A DNA stretch of 64,000 nucleotides from Limimaricola sp. GTDB lineage: Bacteria > Pseudomonadota > Alphaproteobacteria > Rhodobacterales > Rhodobacteraceae. Position 1 is the stretch's first letter. Each line of letters begins with the position of its first letter. A program made the position numbers and the translations under genes. The stretch covers positions 870,501-934,500 of the forward strand of contig NZ_WGLM01000004.1 in NCBI RefSeq assembly GCF_016125575.1. The letters run 5' to 3'. Below are positions 34,849 to 48,062 of this stretch, one piece after another. The notes below the pieces were generated by a model, which was not told the DNA's origin, did no database searches, and worked only from the letters and a program-made list of their open reading frames with translations.

Positions 34849-37167
34849 TTAGTCGGCGGTCAGAAGAGGCGGCTTGTTTCCTGTCAGCCGCGGCTGTTCG
34901 GGCGACTCGATCTGCAGGTCGAGCTTGCCGTCCTTGACCGCCACTTTCACCAAACCGCCCTTGGTCAGCTTGCCAAAGAGCAGTTCCTCGGCCAGCGGCT
35001 TCTTGATGTGCTCCTGGATCACGCGACCCAATGGACGCGCGCCCATCTTGTCGTCATAGCCCTTGTCGGCCAGCCATTCGGCGGCAGGCTTGGTCAGCTC
35101 GATATGCACGTTGCGGTCGATCAGCTGTGCTTCGAGTTGCAGCACGAACTTTTCGACGACCTGCAGGATCACCTCCTTGGGCAGCGCACTGAACGAGATG
35201 ATCGCATCCAGACGGTTGCGGAACTCGGGCGTGAACATCCGTTCGATCGCGGCCGTATCCTCGCCCTCGCGGCGGTCGCGACCAAAACCGATGGCCTCGC
35301 GCGCCTGTTCCGAAGCGCCCGCGTTCGACGTCATGATCAGGATCACGTTGCGGAAATCCACTGTCCGGCCGTTGTGGTCGGTCAGTTTGCCGTGATCCAT
35401 CACCTGCAGCAGGATGTTGTAGACATCCGGGTGCGCCTTTTCCATCTCGTCAAGCAACAGGACGCAATGTGGATGCTGGTCCACGCCATCGGTCAGCATC
35501 CCGCCTTGGTCAAAGCCAACGTAACCCGGCGGTGCGCCGATCAGCCGGCTGACGGCATGCTTCTCCATGTATTCCGACATGTCAAAGCGCAGCAGCTCCA
35601 CGCCCAGCGTATCGGCGAGTTGCTTGGCGACCTCGGTTTTGCCGACACCGGTCGGGCCGGCGAAAAGGTAGTTCCCGATTGGCTTTTCAGGCTCACGCAG
35701 GCCCGCGCGGGCCAGCTTGATCGCCGAGGACAGTGCCTCGATCGCTTCGTTCTGGCCGAAAACGACGCGTTTGAGCGAGGTTTCAAGGTCCTTGAGCACC
35801 TCGGCATCGTCCTTGCTGACGTTCTTGGGCGGGATCCGGGCAATCTTGGCCACCACGGCCTCGATCTCCTTCAGGCCGATGGTCTTGCGACGCTTGCTTT
35901 CGGTCAGAAGGTGCTGGGCCGCGCCCGCCTCGTCGATGACGTCGATGGCCTTGTCGGGCAACTTGCGGTCATTGATATAACGCGCCGACAGTTCCACCGC
36001 CGCCTTGATCGCGTCGGAGGTGTACTTGATCTGGTGATGATTCTCGAAATACGGCTTGATGCCCTTGAGAATCTTGATCGAATCCTCGACCGAAGGTTCG
36101 TTCACGTCGATCTTCTGGAACCGACGGCTCAGCGCGCGGTCCTTCTCGAAGTGCTGGCGGAACTCCTTGTAGGTGGTCGAGCCCATGCAGCGCAGCTTGC
36201 CGCCCTGCAGCGCGGGCTTCAGCAGGTTGGAGGCGTCCATCGCCCCGCCCGAGGTCGCGCCAGCACCGATCACGGTATGGATCTCGTCGATGAAGAGTAC
36301 CGCGTCGGGATGCGCCTCAAGCTCGTTCATCACGGCCTTCAGACGTTCTTCGAAATCGCCGCGATACCGGGTGCCGGCCAGCAACGCGCCCATGTCGAGC
36401 GAATAGATCGTGGCGCCGGCCAGAACTTCGGGTACCGCGCCTTTGACGATCTTGTAGGCCAGCCCTTCGGCGATCGCGGTCTTGCCAACCCCGGGGTCGC
36501 CCACGAGCAGCGGGTTGTTCTTGCGGCGACGGCACAGCACCTGGATGCAACGCTCAACCTCGTGGTCGCGCCCGATCAGCGGGTCCACGTCGCCCTTCTT
36601 GGACTTCTGGTTGAGGTCGACACAGTACTTGCGCAGCGCACTTTCCTTCTCTTCCGCCTCGGCCGCCACGGGTTCCTCCTCCGACGACGATGCCCCGGTG
36701 ATGGGGCGGGATTCGCCGAAGGCGGGATCTTTGGCGACACCATGCGCAATGAAGTTGACCGCGTCGTAACGCGTCATTTGTTGTTCCAGCAGGAAGAAGG
36801 CAGCGTTCGACTCACGCTCGGCAAAGATGGCGACCAGCACGTTTGCGCCCGTCACCTCGGTCCGGCCAGAAGACTGCACGTGGATCGCTGCACGCTGGAT
36901 CACCCGCTGGAAAGCGGCGGTGGGCACGGCCTCGGAGCCGTCCACGTCGGTGATCAGGGTCGACAGGTCGTCCTCGATGAAGTCCTCCAGCACCTTGCGC
37001 AGCTGGTCGAGATCAACCGCGCAGGCGCGCAGGACGCGGCTTGCATCGGGTTCATCCAGAAGCGCAAGAAGCAGGTGTTCGAGCGTCGCCAACTCATGGT
37101 GGTGGGCGTTGGCCAGCGCCAGCGCCGCATGGATGGACTGCTCGAGCGTATTGGAGAATGACGGCAC
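34849..37167 (-). CDS. clpA: ATP-dependent Clp protease ATP-binding subunit ClpA
   Basis: A 772-residue AAA+ unfoldase that feeds proteins to ClpP. The N-terminal Clp-N repeat domain starts PSFSNTLEQSIHAALALA. The two ATPase modules have Walker A GDPGVGKT and GPTGVGKT, with Walker B FIDEIH and LLDEME. GQNEAIEALSSAIKLARAGL marks the start of the second module. There is no coiled middle domain, so it is ClpA and not ClpB or ClpC. The start is GTG at 37167 with AAAGGAG upstream; a longer frame upstream has no similarity. The adaptor clpS, which often precedes clpA, is not next to it. Confidence 0.96.
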   Translation of the reverse strand: MPSFSNTLEQSIHAALALANAHHHELATLEHLLLALLDEPDASRVLRACAVDLDQLRKVLEDFIEDDLSTLITDVDGSEAVPTAAFQRVIQRAAIHVQSSGRTEVTGANVLVAIFAERESNAAFFLLEQQMTRYDAVNFIAHGVAKDPAFGESRPITGASSSEEEPVAAEAEEKESALRKYCVDLNQKSKKGDVDPLIGRDHEVERCIQVLCRRRKNNPLLVGDPGVGKTAIAEGLAYKIVKGAVPEVLAGATIYSLDMGALLAGTRYRGDFEERLKAVMNELEAHPDAVLFIDEIHTVIGAGATSGGAMDASNLLKPALQGGKLRCMGSTTYKEFRQHFEKDRALSRRFQKIDVNEPSVEDSIKILKGIKPYFENHHQIKYTSDAIKAAVELSARYINDRKLPDKAIDVIDEAGAAQHLLTESKRRKTIGLKEIEAVVAKIARIPPKNVSKDDAEVLKDLETSLKRVVFGQNEAIEALSSAIKLARAGLREPEKPIGNYLFAGPTGVGKTEVAKQLADTLGVELLRFDMSEYMEKHAVSRLIGAPPGYVGFDQGGMLTDGVDQHPHCVLLLDEMEKAHPDVYNILLQVMDHGKLTDHNGRTVDFRNVILIMTSNAGASEQAREAIGFGRDRREGEDTAAIERMFTPEFRNRLDAIISFSALPKEVILQVVEKFVLQLEAQLIDRNVHIELTKPAAEWLADKGYDDKMGARPLGRVIQEHIKKPLAEELLFGKLTKGGLVKVAVKDGKLDLQIESPEQPRLTGNKPPLLTAD

Positions 37168-37359
37168 GTTGCGTGCTCCTTTGATCGGAGGTCGGACGGA
37201 GGAGGGTGCCCCCGCACAACCGTGGCCTCTTGTCCTTAAAGTTTGGTGTTCCAGCCCAAGCTTCAAGTATTTTTTCGTCACTTGCCCTACACAAAGCACT
37301 TCCGTGACTGGAAAGCATGCGCTTTGGCTGGGCTTGGACCGGTCATGGCGGTTTTGTGG

Positions 37360-38127
37360 TCAAAACCGGTCTTTTCTGTGACGCACTTCCGCGAATACCT
37401 CGACATCGGGCGCTGCGCCCATGCCGATCGCGGTCTTCAGGCCGGGATCGTCTGCCCGCAGGAAAGGGTTGGTCCGGCATTCCGTCTGAAGTGACGACGG
37501 CACTGTCGGGCGCCCTTCGGCGCGGGCGGCGTCGATCTCGGCTGCTCTTGAGATAAGGTCGGCATTGCCGGGGTCAATGCTTAGCGCGAAACGGGCGTTG
37601 GCGGCGGTGTATTCGTGACCGGAACAGACGCGGGTCTCGGGCGGCAGGGCGCGAAGGCGCTGCAGGCTGTCCCACATCTGGGCGGGCGTCCCTTCGAACA
37701 GCCGACCGCAGCCCAGCGCCATCAGGCTATCGCCGGTAAAGACGGCGGCCGCGGCGGGGACATAGAACGCGATATGGCCGACCGTGTGGCCCGGCACGTC
37801 GATCACCCGCACCTCGGCGCCGCAGCTACTGAACGTCTCACCCCCCGCCACGGCCAGATCAAGCGCCGGCAGCCGGTGCGAATCGGCCGTGGCACCAATC
37901 ACCCGCGCGCCATGCGCCGCGCGCAGGTCGTCCACGCCGGTTGTGTGGTCGGCGTGGTGGTGCGTGATCAGGATATCGTCCAGCCGCCAGTGTCGGGCGG
38001 CCAGCTCCGCCGCGATCGGGGCCGTTTCTGGGGCGTCGATCAGGGCGGTCTGCCCGGTCTCGCTGTCATGCAGCAAGAAGGCGTAGTTGTCGGCGCGGCA
38101 GGGAATGGTGACAAGTTCAAGGGGCAT
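37360..38127 (-). CDS. gloB: Hydroxyacylglutathione hydrolase (glyoxalase II)
   Basis: A 255-residue metallo-beta-lactamase fold enzyme that hydrolyses S-lactoylglutathione in methylglyoxal detoxification. The binuclear metal motif is [10 protein letters not shown], with further ligands in [10 protein letters not shown] and FTGDSL. The C-terminal glutathione-binding domain has CSGHEYT and ends [16 protein letters not shown] at 38127. Divergent from a methyltransferase gene across about 60 bp; these two are often neighbours in this group. Confidence 0.95.
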   Translation of the reverse strand: MPLELVTIPCRADNYAFLLHDSETGQTALIDAPETAPIAAELAARHWRLDDILITHHHADHTTGVDDLRAAHGARVIGATADSHRLPALDLAVAGGETFSSCGAEVRVIDVPGHTVGHIAFYVPAAAAVFTGDSLMALGCGRLFEGTPAQMWDSLQRLRALPPETRVCSGHEYTAANARFALSIDPGNADLISRAAEIDAARAEGRPTVPSSLQTECRTNPFLRADDPGLKTAIGMGAAPDVEVFAEVRHRKDRF

Positions 38128-38189
38128 GGCAAAAGCGCCTCCGGTTGATATGCTTTGCACAACCCTTGCCCAAACAGGCCCGGCCCGCA

Positions 38190-38960
38190 ATGCATCTGGA
38201 CGTGCTCGACCTGCGCAACTTCTATTATCGCAGCCCGCTGGGAAGGGCGGCGCAGAAAGTCATCCGCGATCAGCTTGTGGGGCTGTGGCCCGAGGCGCAG
38301 GGGCAGACGGTGGTGGGCTACGGCTTTGCCGTGCCGCTGCTGCGTCCCTACCTTGCGAAGGCGCGCCGGGTGATCGGGCTTATGCCGGGGCCGCAAGGCG
38401 TGATGGCGTGGCCCGCGGGGCAGCCGAATGTGAGCGTGCTTTGTGAAGAGGCGATGTGGCCGGTGCCCACCGGCATGGTCGACAAGCTGGTGCTGATGCA
38501 TGGGCTGGAAACCTCGGAACACCCGTCGGCTGTTTTGGAGGAAGCCTGGCGCGTTCTGGGGCCCGGCGGGCGCGTTGTGTTCATCGTGCCAAACCGCGCG
38601 GGCATATGGTCGCGCACCGATCGCACGCCTTTTGGCTACGGCCGCCCCTATTCGATGAGCCAGCTTGAGGTGCAACTGCGGAGCCACAACTTTGTGCCGG
38701 AGCGCACGTTATCGACGCTGTACCAGCCGCCGTCGCCGCGTCGGGTTTGGCGCAAGGCCGCGCGTTTTCTTGAAACGGCCGGCCGGCACATGCCGGTTTT
38801 CGCCGCTGGCGGCGTGTTAATCGTCGAGGCCAGCAAACAGGTGACAACGCCCAGCCGGATGCGTCTGACAGAGGCGGTGCGCCGTCCGCTTCGTGTGCTT
38901 GAAGGGCTGGGCGCGCCGGCGCCCGAGCCTGCGCGGCGGCCCCAGCCGACAAGCCTTTAG
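38190..38960 (+). CDS. Class I SAM-dependent methyltransferase-like protein
   Basis: A 256-residue protein with the Rossmann-like pattern of class I methyltransferases: [11 protein letters not shown] as a modified motif I, a central [14 protein letters not shown] as motif II, and [20 protein letters not shown] as motif III. Motif I lacks the usual GxGxG, so SAM binding may be altered. The substrate is unknown. The ATG at 38190 begins the conserved [16 protein letters not shown] at 38145 would add 15 residues. Divergent from gloB. Confidence 0.78.
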   Translation: MHLDVLDLRNFYYRSPLGRAAQKVIRDQLVGLWPEAQGQTVVGYGFAVPLLRPYLAKARRVIGLMPGPQGVMAWPAGQPNVSVLCEEAMWPVPTGMVDKLVLMHGLETSEHPSAVLEEAWRVLGPGGRVVFIVPNRAGIWSRTDRTPFGYGRPYSMSQLEVQLRSHNFVPERTLSTLYQPPSPRRVWRKAARFLETAGRHMPVFAAGGVLIVEASKQVTTPSRMRLTEAVRRPLRVLEGLGAPAPEPARRPQPTSL

Positions 38961-39153
38961 GCGGCGTGCCGCGTCGCGGCGCTCATGCGGCCATAAAGCC
39001 TCGGTGAAGGCCCTCCAAGGCGGTTGCCCCACCCCAAAGCCTCTGCTACATGCCCCCCATCTGACGCTTCCGTGATCGCGGGGGCCATTAACGCTGCCCT
39101 CCTGCCGGATCTGCCCGGCCCGGGACCGGGCGCAAGACATCGGAAGGGTGGAC

Positions 39154-39713
39154 GTGTCCGAACCAGCTTCGATCTCGACCGGAATTGCCGCGCGCTATGC
39201 CAGTGCGGTGTTTGACCTTGCCAGCGACGACAAGGCGCTCGACGGGCTGGAAAAGGACGTTGACGCGCTTGACGCCGCACTGGGTAGCAGTGCCGACCTG
39301 CGTGCGCTGATCTCTTCGCCGCTTTACAGCCGCGAGGAGCAGGCCAGCGCCATGGCCGCGATCTCTGAAAAGATGGGCCTCGCCGCCACCACCGGCAACC
39401 TGCTGGGCCTGCTGGCCGAAAAGCGGCGCCTGTACGTTTTGCCGCAGCTACTTGCGGAACTGCGCGGCATGCTGGCCGAGGCCAAGGGTGAAGTCACCGC
39501 CGAGGTGATCTCGGCCCGTCCGCTGAACAAGGTGCAGTCCGAAAAGCTGGCCAAGACGCTGACCGCACAGGTCGGCAAGACCGTGAAACTCACCACGTCC
39601 GTCGATGAAAGCCTCATTGGCGGTCTTATTGTAAAAGTGGGCTCGAAGATGATCGACACCTCGATCAGTTCGAAGCTCGGCGCACTCCAGAACACCATGA
39701 AAGAGGTCGGATA

Positions 39714-39714
<1 letters not shown>
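39154..39714 (+). CDS. atpH: F1 ATP synthase delta subunit
   Basis: A 186-residue peripheral stalk subunit (OSCP type) linking F1 to the b subunits. It begins [19 protein letters not shown] and ends with a segment containing [18 protein letters not shown], both typical. GTG at 39154 was preferred over GTG at 39148 because GGAAGGG sits at better spacing and homologues start with MSEPAS as I recall. First gene of atpHAGDC. A TTGCCC/TACATG pair upstream, near 39030-39055, is a weak promoter candidate. Confidence 0.95.
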
Positions 39715-41252
<1,538 letters not shown>

Positions 41253-41282
41253 CCACTGGCTTCGGGATAAGGAGAGACGGGT

Positions 41283-42152
41283 TTGCCCAGTCTTAAGGAC
41301 CTCAAGAACCGGATCGCGTCGGTCAAGTCGACCCGCAAGATCACCAAGGCCATGCAGATGGTGGCCGCCGCGAAACTGCGGCGGGCGCAGGAAGCAGCCG
41401 AATCGGCGCGTCCCTACACCGAACGTTTCAACGCGGTGATGGCAGGGCTTGCGGCCTCGGTCGCCGGGTCGCCCTCGGCGCCGCGGCTTCTGGCCGGCAC
41501 CGGCAGCGACAAAGTGCACCTGCTCGTCGTCATGACGGCCGAGCGGGGGCTGTGCGGTGGCTTTAACGGCAACATTGCCAAGCTGGCCAAGCAGCGCGCC
41601 GCGCAACTGATTGGTGAAGGCAAGACGGTAAAGATCCTGACCGTCGGCAAGAAGGGCCGTGACAGCATGCGCCGCGATTATGGCCAGCTGTTCGTCGGTC
41701 ATGTCGACCTCAGCAGCGTCAAGCAGATCAGCTATGGCACCGCGCAGAACATCGCGCGGGACGTATTGGGCCGCTTCGATGCCGGCGAATTCGATGTCGC
41801 GACGATCTTTTTCGCGCGTTTCGAAAACGTCATCAGCCAGGTTCCGACCGCGTTGCAGGTCATCCCCGCTGCGTTCGATGAGGTCGAGGGCGAAACCACG
41901 CTCTATGACTATGAACCCAGCGAAGAAGCGATCCTGAACGACCTGCTACCGCGCGGCGTTGCGACGCAGATCTTCGCGGCCCTGCTGGAGAACAACGCCT
42001 CGTTCAACGGCGCGCAGATGAGCGCGATGGACAACGCGACCCGCAACGCCGGAGAGATGATCGAAAAACTGACGATCGAGTACAACCGCTCGCGTCAGGC
42101 CGTCATCACCAATGAGCTGATCGAAATCATTTCGGGCGCCGAAGCGCTCTAA
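41283..42152 (+). CDS. atpG: F1 ATP synthase gamma subunit
   Basis: A 289-residue central rotor shaft. The N-terminal [19 protein letters not shown] and the C-terminal [19 protein letters not shown] helices form the coiled axle. The start is a TTG at 41283 with AAGGAGAGACGGG before it; no in-frame ATG is near. Confidence 0.97.
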   Translation: MPSLKDLKNRIASVKSTRKITKAMQMVAAAKLRRAQEAAESARPYTERFNAVMAGLAASVAGSPSAPRLLAGTGSDKVHLLVVMTAERGLCGGFNGNIAKLAKQRAAQLIGEGKTVKILTVGKKGRDSMRRDYGQLFVGHVDLSSVKQISYGTAQNIARDVLGRFDAGEFDVATIFFARFENVISQVPTALQVIPAAFDEVEGETTLYDYEPSEEAILNDLLPRGVATQIFAALLENNASFNGAQMSAMDNATRNAGEMIEKLTIEYNRSRQAVITNELIEIISGAEAL

Positions 42153-43601
<1,449 letters not shown>

Positions 43602-43610
43602 GGAGCCGAC

Positions 43611-44036
43611 ATGGCAGACATGATGCAATTTGACCTTGTCTCGCCCGAACGCAGGCTTGCCTCCGTTCAGGCGTCCGAGGTGCAGATCCCCGGTGCAGAT
43701 GGTGATCTGACGGCGATGCCGGGCCACGCGCCCGTCATCACCACGCTGCGGCCCGGCGTGCTGAAGGTCGTGCATGGGTCGGGCAACGACGAATACATCG
43801 TCTCCGGCGGCTTTGCCGAGATCACCGCCGAAGGTGTGACCGTGCTGGCCGAACAGTCGATGCACCGCACCGAGGTGACCCAGGAGATCTATGACAAGAT
43901 GCTGGCCGAGGTCCGTGCCTATCATGCCGAAGTGCGTGAAAAGGGGCTCGATGCCAACGGCCTGATCGACGATGCGGCCAAGCTGATCTCGGACATGGTG
44001 GCGATGGGCGACCACATCGGCCTGTCCAACGACTGA
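43611..44036 (+). CDS. atpC: F1 ATP synthase epsilon subunit
   Basis: A 141-residue rotor subunit that can inhibit ATP hydrolysis. The N-terminal beta-sandwich has [10 protein letters not shown] and [16 protein letters not shown]. The C-terminal helical region is present ([16 protein letters not shown]). Last gene of the F1 operon; a strong terminator follows. Confidence 0.96.
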   Translation: MADMMQFDLVSPERRLASVQASEVQIPGADGDLTAMPGHAPVITTLRPGVLKVVHGSGNDEYIVSGGFAEITAEGVTVLAEQSMHRTEVTQEIYDKMLAEVRAYHAEVREKGLDANGLIDDAAKLISDMVAMGDHIGLSND

Positions 44037-44058
44037 TCTGGCGAAATATCGAAACCGG

Positions 44059-44096
44059 GCCGCGGCGCAAACTCAATGCGCCGCGGCTTTTCGTTT
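44059..44096 (+). terminator. Intrinsic terminator of the atp operon
   Basis: A perfect 10-bp stem GCCGCGGCGC / GCGCCGCGGC (44059-44068 with 44078-44087) and a T-rich tail TTTTCGTTTT. Confidence 0.88.
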
Positions 44097-44149
44097 TGGA
44101 GTGGATTTCCCCAAGGTCAACTGGCAGGCTCACGATAACGGCATTTGAC

Positions 44150-44509
44150 ATGGCGGGCATGAAACAGCTGCGAAACCATTTGATCGGGGTGGATCAGGGC
44201 GATCTTATCCTGTTCTCCGATTTCGAGCATGACGGCCTGATGTGGACGGGCAATGGTCCGCGGCAATCGCGCAGCCGTGTCACATTCAGCCAGCCTTTTC
44301 GAAACGCACCTGCCGTCCATCTCTCGTTATCGATGTGGGACATGTCCAACACCACGAACGCCCGTGTCGACCTTCAGGCCGAGGAGGTGGATGGCGAAGG
44401 CTTTGTCATCCAGTTCCGCACATGGGCCGATACCCGCGTTGCGCGGGTGCGGGTGGCATGGCTCGCCATCGGCGAGGTGGCCCATGATGACGACTGGAGC
44501 GTCGATTAG
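44150..44509 (+). CDS. H-type lectin domain protein
   Basis: A 119-residue protein. The C-terminal two thirds ([20 protein letters not shown] onward, then [20 protein letters not shown]) match the H-type lectin domain, first described in snail agglutinin, which binds N-acetylgalactosamine. There is no signal peptide, so it is probably cytoplasmic unless exported by another route. ATG at 44150 was chosen; ATG at 44159 ([10 protein letters not shown]) is equally possible. Overlaps the prs 3' end by 4 bp. Confidence 0.8.
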   Translation: MAGMKQLRNHLIGVDQGDLILFSDFEHDGLMWTGNGPRQSRSRVTFSQPFRNAPAVHLSLSMWDMSNTTNARVDLQAEEVDGEGFVIQFRTWADTRVARVRVAWLAIGEVAHDDDWSVD

Positions 44510-45531
44510 GAGGCGAGGTCGGAATACATTCCCTCGTAGATTGGCAGAAGCGTTTCGTGATCGAAAAGCGACGAAACGCTGGTGCCGTTCCAGATGTTCA
44601 GGATCGCCTGCGCAAACATCGGCGCGGTCGGCACGATCCGGATCTTGGCGCAGTCGCTCACCGGTTTGGTGGGTTCGATAGAATCGGTGATAACCACCGA
44701 TTGCAGCTGCGAGGCGGTGATGCGGCTGACCGCCGGTCCGCTCATCACACCGTGGGTTGTGTAGGCATGCACCTCGGCGGCGCCGCCTTCCAGCAGCACG
44801 TCGGCCGCCTTGCACAATGTGCCGGCCGTGTCGCACATGTCATCGACGATCAGGCAGATCTTGCCGGTGACATCACCGATCACCGTCATCTCGGCCACTT
44901 CGCCGGCTTTTTCGCGCCGCTTGTCGACTATGGCCAGAGGCGCGCCGATCCGTTGTGCCAGTTCGCGCGCACGGGCCACGCCGCCAACGTCGGGCGAGAC
45001 GACCATGATGTCCTTCAACCGGTCCTTGAAGTTGTGCCGGATATCCAGTGCGAAGATGGGCGAGGCGTAGAGGTTATCGACCGGGATATCAAAAAAGCCC
45101 TGAATCTGGGCCGCGTGCAGGTCCATCGTCAGAACCCGTTCGATGCCCGACTGCACGATCAGATTGGCGACCAGTTTCGCGCTGATCGGCGTACGCGCCT
45201 TGGTGCGTCGGTCCTGCCGGGCATACCCGAAATAGGGGATGACGGCCGTGATGCGCGACGCCGAGGAGCGCCGCATCGCGTCTGAGATGATCAGCAACTC
45301 CATCAGGTTGTCGTTGGCCGGGTTCGAGGTGGGCTGGATGATGAACATGTCCTCGCCACGGACGTTCTCGAACACCTCAACGAAGATCTCGCCGTCGTTG
45401 AACCGTTCGACACGGGCATCGACCAGTTTCACACTCATTCCGCGGTGCATCGACATCCGCCGTGCTACCGCCTTGGCAAGCGGAATGTTGGCGTTGCCCG
45501 AGATCAGTTTCGGTTCAATCATCGCAGCCAT
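44506..45531 (-). CDS. prs: Ribose-phosphate pyrophosphokinase (PRPP synthetase)
   Basis: A 341-residue enzyme that makes PRPP from ribose 5-phosphate and ATP, feeding histidine, purine, pyrimidine and NAD synthesis. Seen are [18 protein letters not shown], the ATP-binding [11 protein letters not shown], the catalytic-loop KRREKAGEV and the PRPP loop [14 protein letters not shown] at 45531 (MAAMIEPKL). Convergent overlap with the lectin gene. Confidence 0.97.
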   Translation of the reverse strand: MAAMIEPKLISGNANIPLAKAVARRMSMHRGMSVKLVDARVERFNDGEIFVEVFENVRGEDMFIIQPTSNPANDNLMELLIISDAMRRSSASRITAVIPYFGYARQDRRTKARTPISAKLVANLIVQSGIERVLTMDLHAAQIQGFFDIPVDNLYASPIFALDIRHNFKDRLKDIMVVSPDVGGVARARELAQRIGAPLAIVDKRREKAGEVAEMTVIGDVTGKICLIVDDMCDTAGTLCKAADVLLEGGAAEVHAYTTHGVMSGPAVSRITASQLQSVVITDSIEPTKPVSDCAKIRIVPTAPMFAQAILNIWNGTSVSSLFDHETLLPIYEGMYSDLAS

Positions 45532-45636
45532 GTCTGGGGGTCCTTCCGGCAGGGGCCGTGCATTGCAACGGATTCGTGACGTTGACACCGCCTAGCACAG
45601 GGCTACGGTCGCGCAAAGATTGGAAAGGCCCCATTC

Positions 45637-46230
45637 ATGGCGCATGTCGACTACTTCCTGTCCACGATCTCGCCCTTCACCTACCTCGCCGGGACACGGC
45701 CCGCCGAGGTGGCGGCGGCAGCCGGCGCGACGATCACCTACAAGCCGCTGGATATCGGCGGGCTGTTCGCGCGCACCGGCGGGCAGGCGGTGAAGGACCG
45801 GCATCCGGCACGGCAGGAATACCGCCTGATGGAAATGCGCCGCCAGGCTGACAAGCTGTCGATGCCGCTGAACCTGCAACCCGCCTTCTGGCCGGTCAAC
45901 GGCGCGCCTGCCGCCTACGCGATCATCGCGGCGCAGAACGCGGGCGGCGGCGATCTGGCTGCGCTGGTGGCCGGCATCACGCGCGCGGTCTGGGCCGAAG
46001 AGCGCAATATCGCCGAAGATGACGTTGTGCGCGATTGTCTTGCCAAGGCCGGGTTCGACCCGGCGCTGGCCGACAGCGGCCTGATGACCGGGGCCGAAAC
46101 CTATGCCGCCAACCTTGAAGAGGCTGTCGGGCGTGGTGTCTTCGGCGCGCCGTTCTTCATCACCGATGACGGCGCGCGATTCTGGGGACAGGACCGCATC
46201 GCCGATCTGGCCGCGCACCTGTCGGCCTGA
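45637..46230 (+). CDS. 2-hydroxychromene-2-carboxylate isomerase-like (DsbA/GST-kappa fold)
   Basis: A 197-residue thioredoxin-fold protein of the HCCA isomerase / GST kappa family. The start VDYFLSTISPFTYLAG has the Ser-Pro active-site region in place of the DsbA CxxC. GVFGAPFFITDDGARFWGQDRI at the C-terminus is diagnostic. Its true substrate is not known, since no naphthalene pathway is nearby. ATG at 45637. It lies 3 bp before a hydrolase gene and is probably co-transcribed with it. Confidence 0.86.
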   Translation: MAHVDYFLSTISPFTYLAGTRPAEVAAAAGATITYKPLDIGGLFARTGGQAVKDRHPARQEYRLMEMRRQADKLSMPLNLQPAFWPVNGAPAAYAIIAAQNAGGGDLAALVAGITRAVWAEERNIAEDDVVRDCLAKAGFDPALADSGLMTGAETYAANLEEAVGRGVFGAPFFITDDGARFWGQDRIADLAAHLSA

Positions 46231-46233
46231 GCC

Positions 46234-46977
46234 TTGCGACCGCTGCTGCTAATCCATTGCACGCTGGGCCATGGCGGCATGTGGCGCGCGATGTTGGGTG
46301 CGCTGCCCGGCCCGCGCGAGGCGATCAGCGTCGAACTGCCGGGGCATGGTCGCGCCCCGGCGATGGACCCCGTCCGTCCCTTGCACGATCAGGCCACCGC
46401 CCTTGCCACAGCTGCCCTGCCAGAGCAGCCAGTAACCGTGATCGGACATTCCTACGGCGCGACGGTCGGCTTGCGCCTGGCGCTGGAAAACCCGTCGCCC
46501 GTGGCTGGGTTGGTGCTGATCGAACCGGTCTTGTTCACCGCCCTGCGCGACACCGCGCCGGCCGTTCGGGCACAGGAGGGCGATCATTTCGGGCAGATCC
46601 GCGCCCTTTTCGAAGCAGGGCGGCCCACGGACGCGGCACGCATGTTTGTCAGCCGATGGGGCGGCGCGCCTTGGGATGACATTCCGGCGGCCGCCCGTGC
46701 CGCGATGGCCGCACAGATGGAAGTGGCCTTGGCAACCGATGCCGTCGTGGGCCACGACAGCCCCGGCCTGCTGGCGCCCGGCCGGTTGGAAGGGCTGGAG
46801 ATACCGGTCCTGCTGATCGAGGGAGCGGCTTCGCCTTCGGTCATCAGTCTCGTCCAGCAGGCACTGGAAGCGCGGATGCCGCATGCCCGCCGCGTGATCA
46901 TTCCCGGGGCCGGCCACATGGCCCCCGTCAGCCATGCCGATGCCGTCGCCAAGGCAATTGCCGCGTGGGAGCCTTAG
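46234..46977 (+). CDS. Alpha/beta hydrolase
   Basis: A 247-residue enzyme with the nucleophile elbow GHSYG (near residue 70), the oxyanion segment LIHCTLGHGGMW at the N-terminus and a late catalytic His in IPGAGHMAPVSH. The substrate is unknown. The start is a TTG at 46234, 3 bp after the preceding stop. Tail-to-tail overlap of 4 bp with ltaE. Confidence 0.84.
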   Translation: MRPLLLIHCTLGHGGMWRAMLGALPGPREAISVELPGHGRAPAMDPVRPLHDQATALATAALPEQPVTVIGHSYGATVGLRLALENPSPVAGLVLIEPVLFTALRDTAPAVRAQEGDHFGQIRALFEAGRPTDAARMFVSRWGGAPWDDIPAAARAAMAAQMEVALATDAVVGHDSPGLLAPGRLEGLEIPVLLIEGAASPSVISLVQQALEARMPHARRVIIPGAGHMAPVSHADAVAKAIAAWEP

Positions 46978-48023
46978 CCAGCGAGCAGTTGCAGGAACCG
47001 GTCGATATTGCCCGGACTCATCGACCAGTCACATACCAGTCGCGCCAGCAGCAACTCGTCCGGCGGCCCGTCCTCGACCGCATCGTCATACATCGAATAA
47101 ACCGCGCCCGCCGCGAACAGGCGCTGGTGGACATGTCTGGGAAAGCGGGCGAAAGCCATATTGGCCTGCGGTGGATAGGCCAGTTCGCCCACACCACTGG
47201 CCTTGATCCCGGCGACCAGCCGGGCACAGGCGGCGTTCGCACTGCGCGCCATCTCCAGCCAGAGATCGTCCTGCAGGTAGGCTTCCATCTGGGCCGAAAG
47301 ATAGCGGTGCTTGGAAAAAAGATGTCCAGCGCGCTTGCGCCGCAACTCGAACTCCCAGGCGATGGCCGGGTCGAAGATGATGCAGCCCTCGACCCCCAGC
47401 AACCCGTTCTTGGTGCCGCCGAAGCTGACCGCGTCGATGCCCGCCTTCCACGTCATCTCGGCCGGGGTGCAGCCCAGCACGGCCAACGCATTGGCGAAAC
47501 GCGCGCCATCCATGTGCACCTTCAGCCCGAATCCGTGCGCGATGCCGGTCAGCATTTGCAGTTCTTCAAGGCTGTAGACGGTGCCCTTTTCGGTTACCTG
47601 CGTCAGCGAAACCGGACCGCGCTGCGGCCCGTGAACGCCACGGTTATTTTCCTTCAGGATCGACGCCTTCAGAGCGTCGGCCTGCATCCGCCCGTCAGTA
47701 TCGGGAACCAGCGTCAGCTTTGCGCCGCCGGTGAAGAACTCCGGCGCGTTGCACTCGTCCTCGTTGATATGGGCCATCGACGTGCAAAAGATCGTGTCCC
47801 ACGGCCGCGTCATGCTGGCCAGCAACAGCGAGTTGGCCGCCGTCCCCGTAGCGACGAGGTAGACTGCCGCCTCGGGCGCTTCGAACACCTCGCGCAGCTT
47901 CCTTGTAACGCGGTCCATGATAGGGTCGGCGCCGTAACTTGCCATGTAGCCCTGATTAGCAGCGACTAACGCCTGCAGGATGGCGGGATGTGCCGGACCC
48001 GTATTGTCGGAAGCAAAGAACAT
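46974..48023 (-). CDS. ltaE: Low-specificity L-threonine aldolase-like PLP enzyme
   Basis: A 349-residue fold-type I PLP enzyme that splits threonine to glycine and acetaldehyde. The start FFASDNTGPAHPAIL, the HMDGARFANAL aspartate and the PLP lysine in SFGGTKNGLLG are typical of beta-eliminating threonine aldolases. The substrate could also be phenylserine or another beta-hydroxy amino acid. ATG at 48023. Confidence 0.9.
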   Translation of the reverse strand: MFFASDNTGPAHPAILQALVAANQGYMASYGADPIMDRVTRKLREVFEAPEAAVYLVATGTAANSLLLASMTRPWDTIFCTSMAHINEDECNAPEFFTGGAKLTLVPDTDGRMQADALKASILKENNRGVHGPQRGPVSLTQVTEKGTVYSLEELQMLTGIAHGFGLKVHMDGARFANALAVLGCTPAEMTWKAGIDAVSFGGTKNGLLGVEGCIIFDPAIAWEFELRRKRAGHLFSKHRYLSAQMEAYLQDDLWLEMARSANAACARLVAGIKASGVGELAYPPQANMAFARFPRHVHQRLFAAGAVYSMYDDAVEDGPPDELLLARLVCDWSMSPGNIDRFLQLLAG

Positions 48024-48062
48024 CAGGCAGACCCTTAGTCAGATTTTCGGATATTCATCGAA

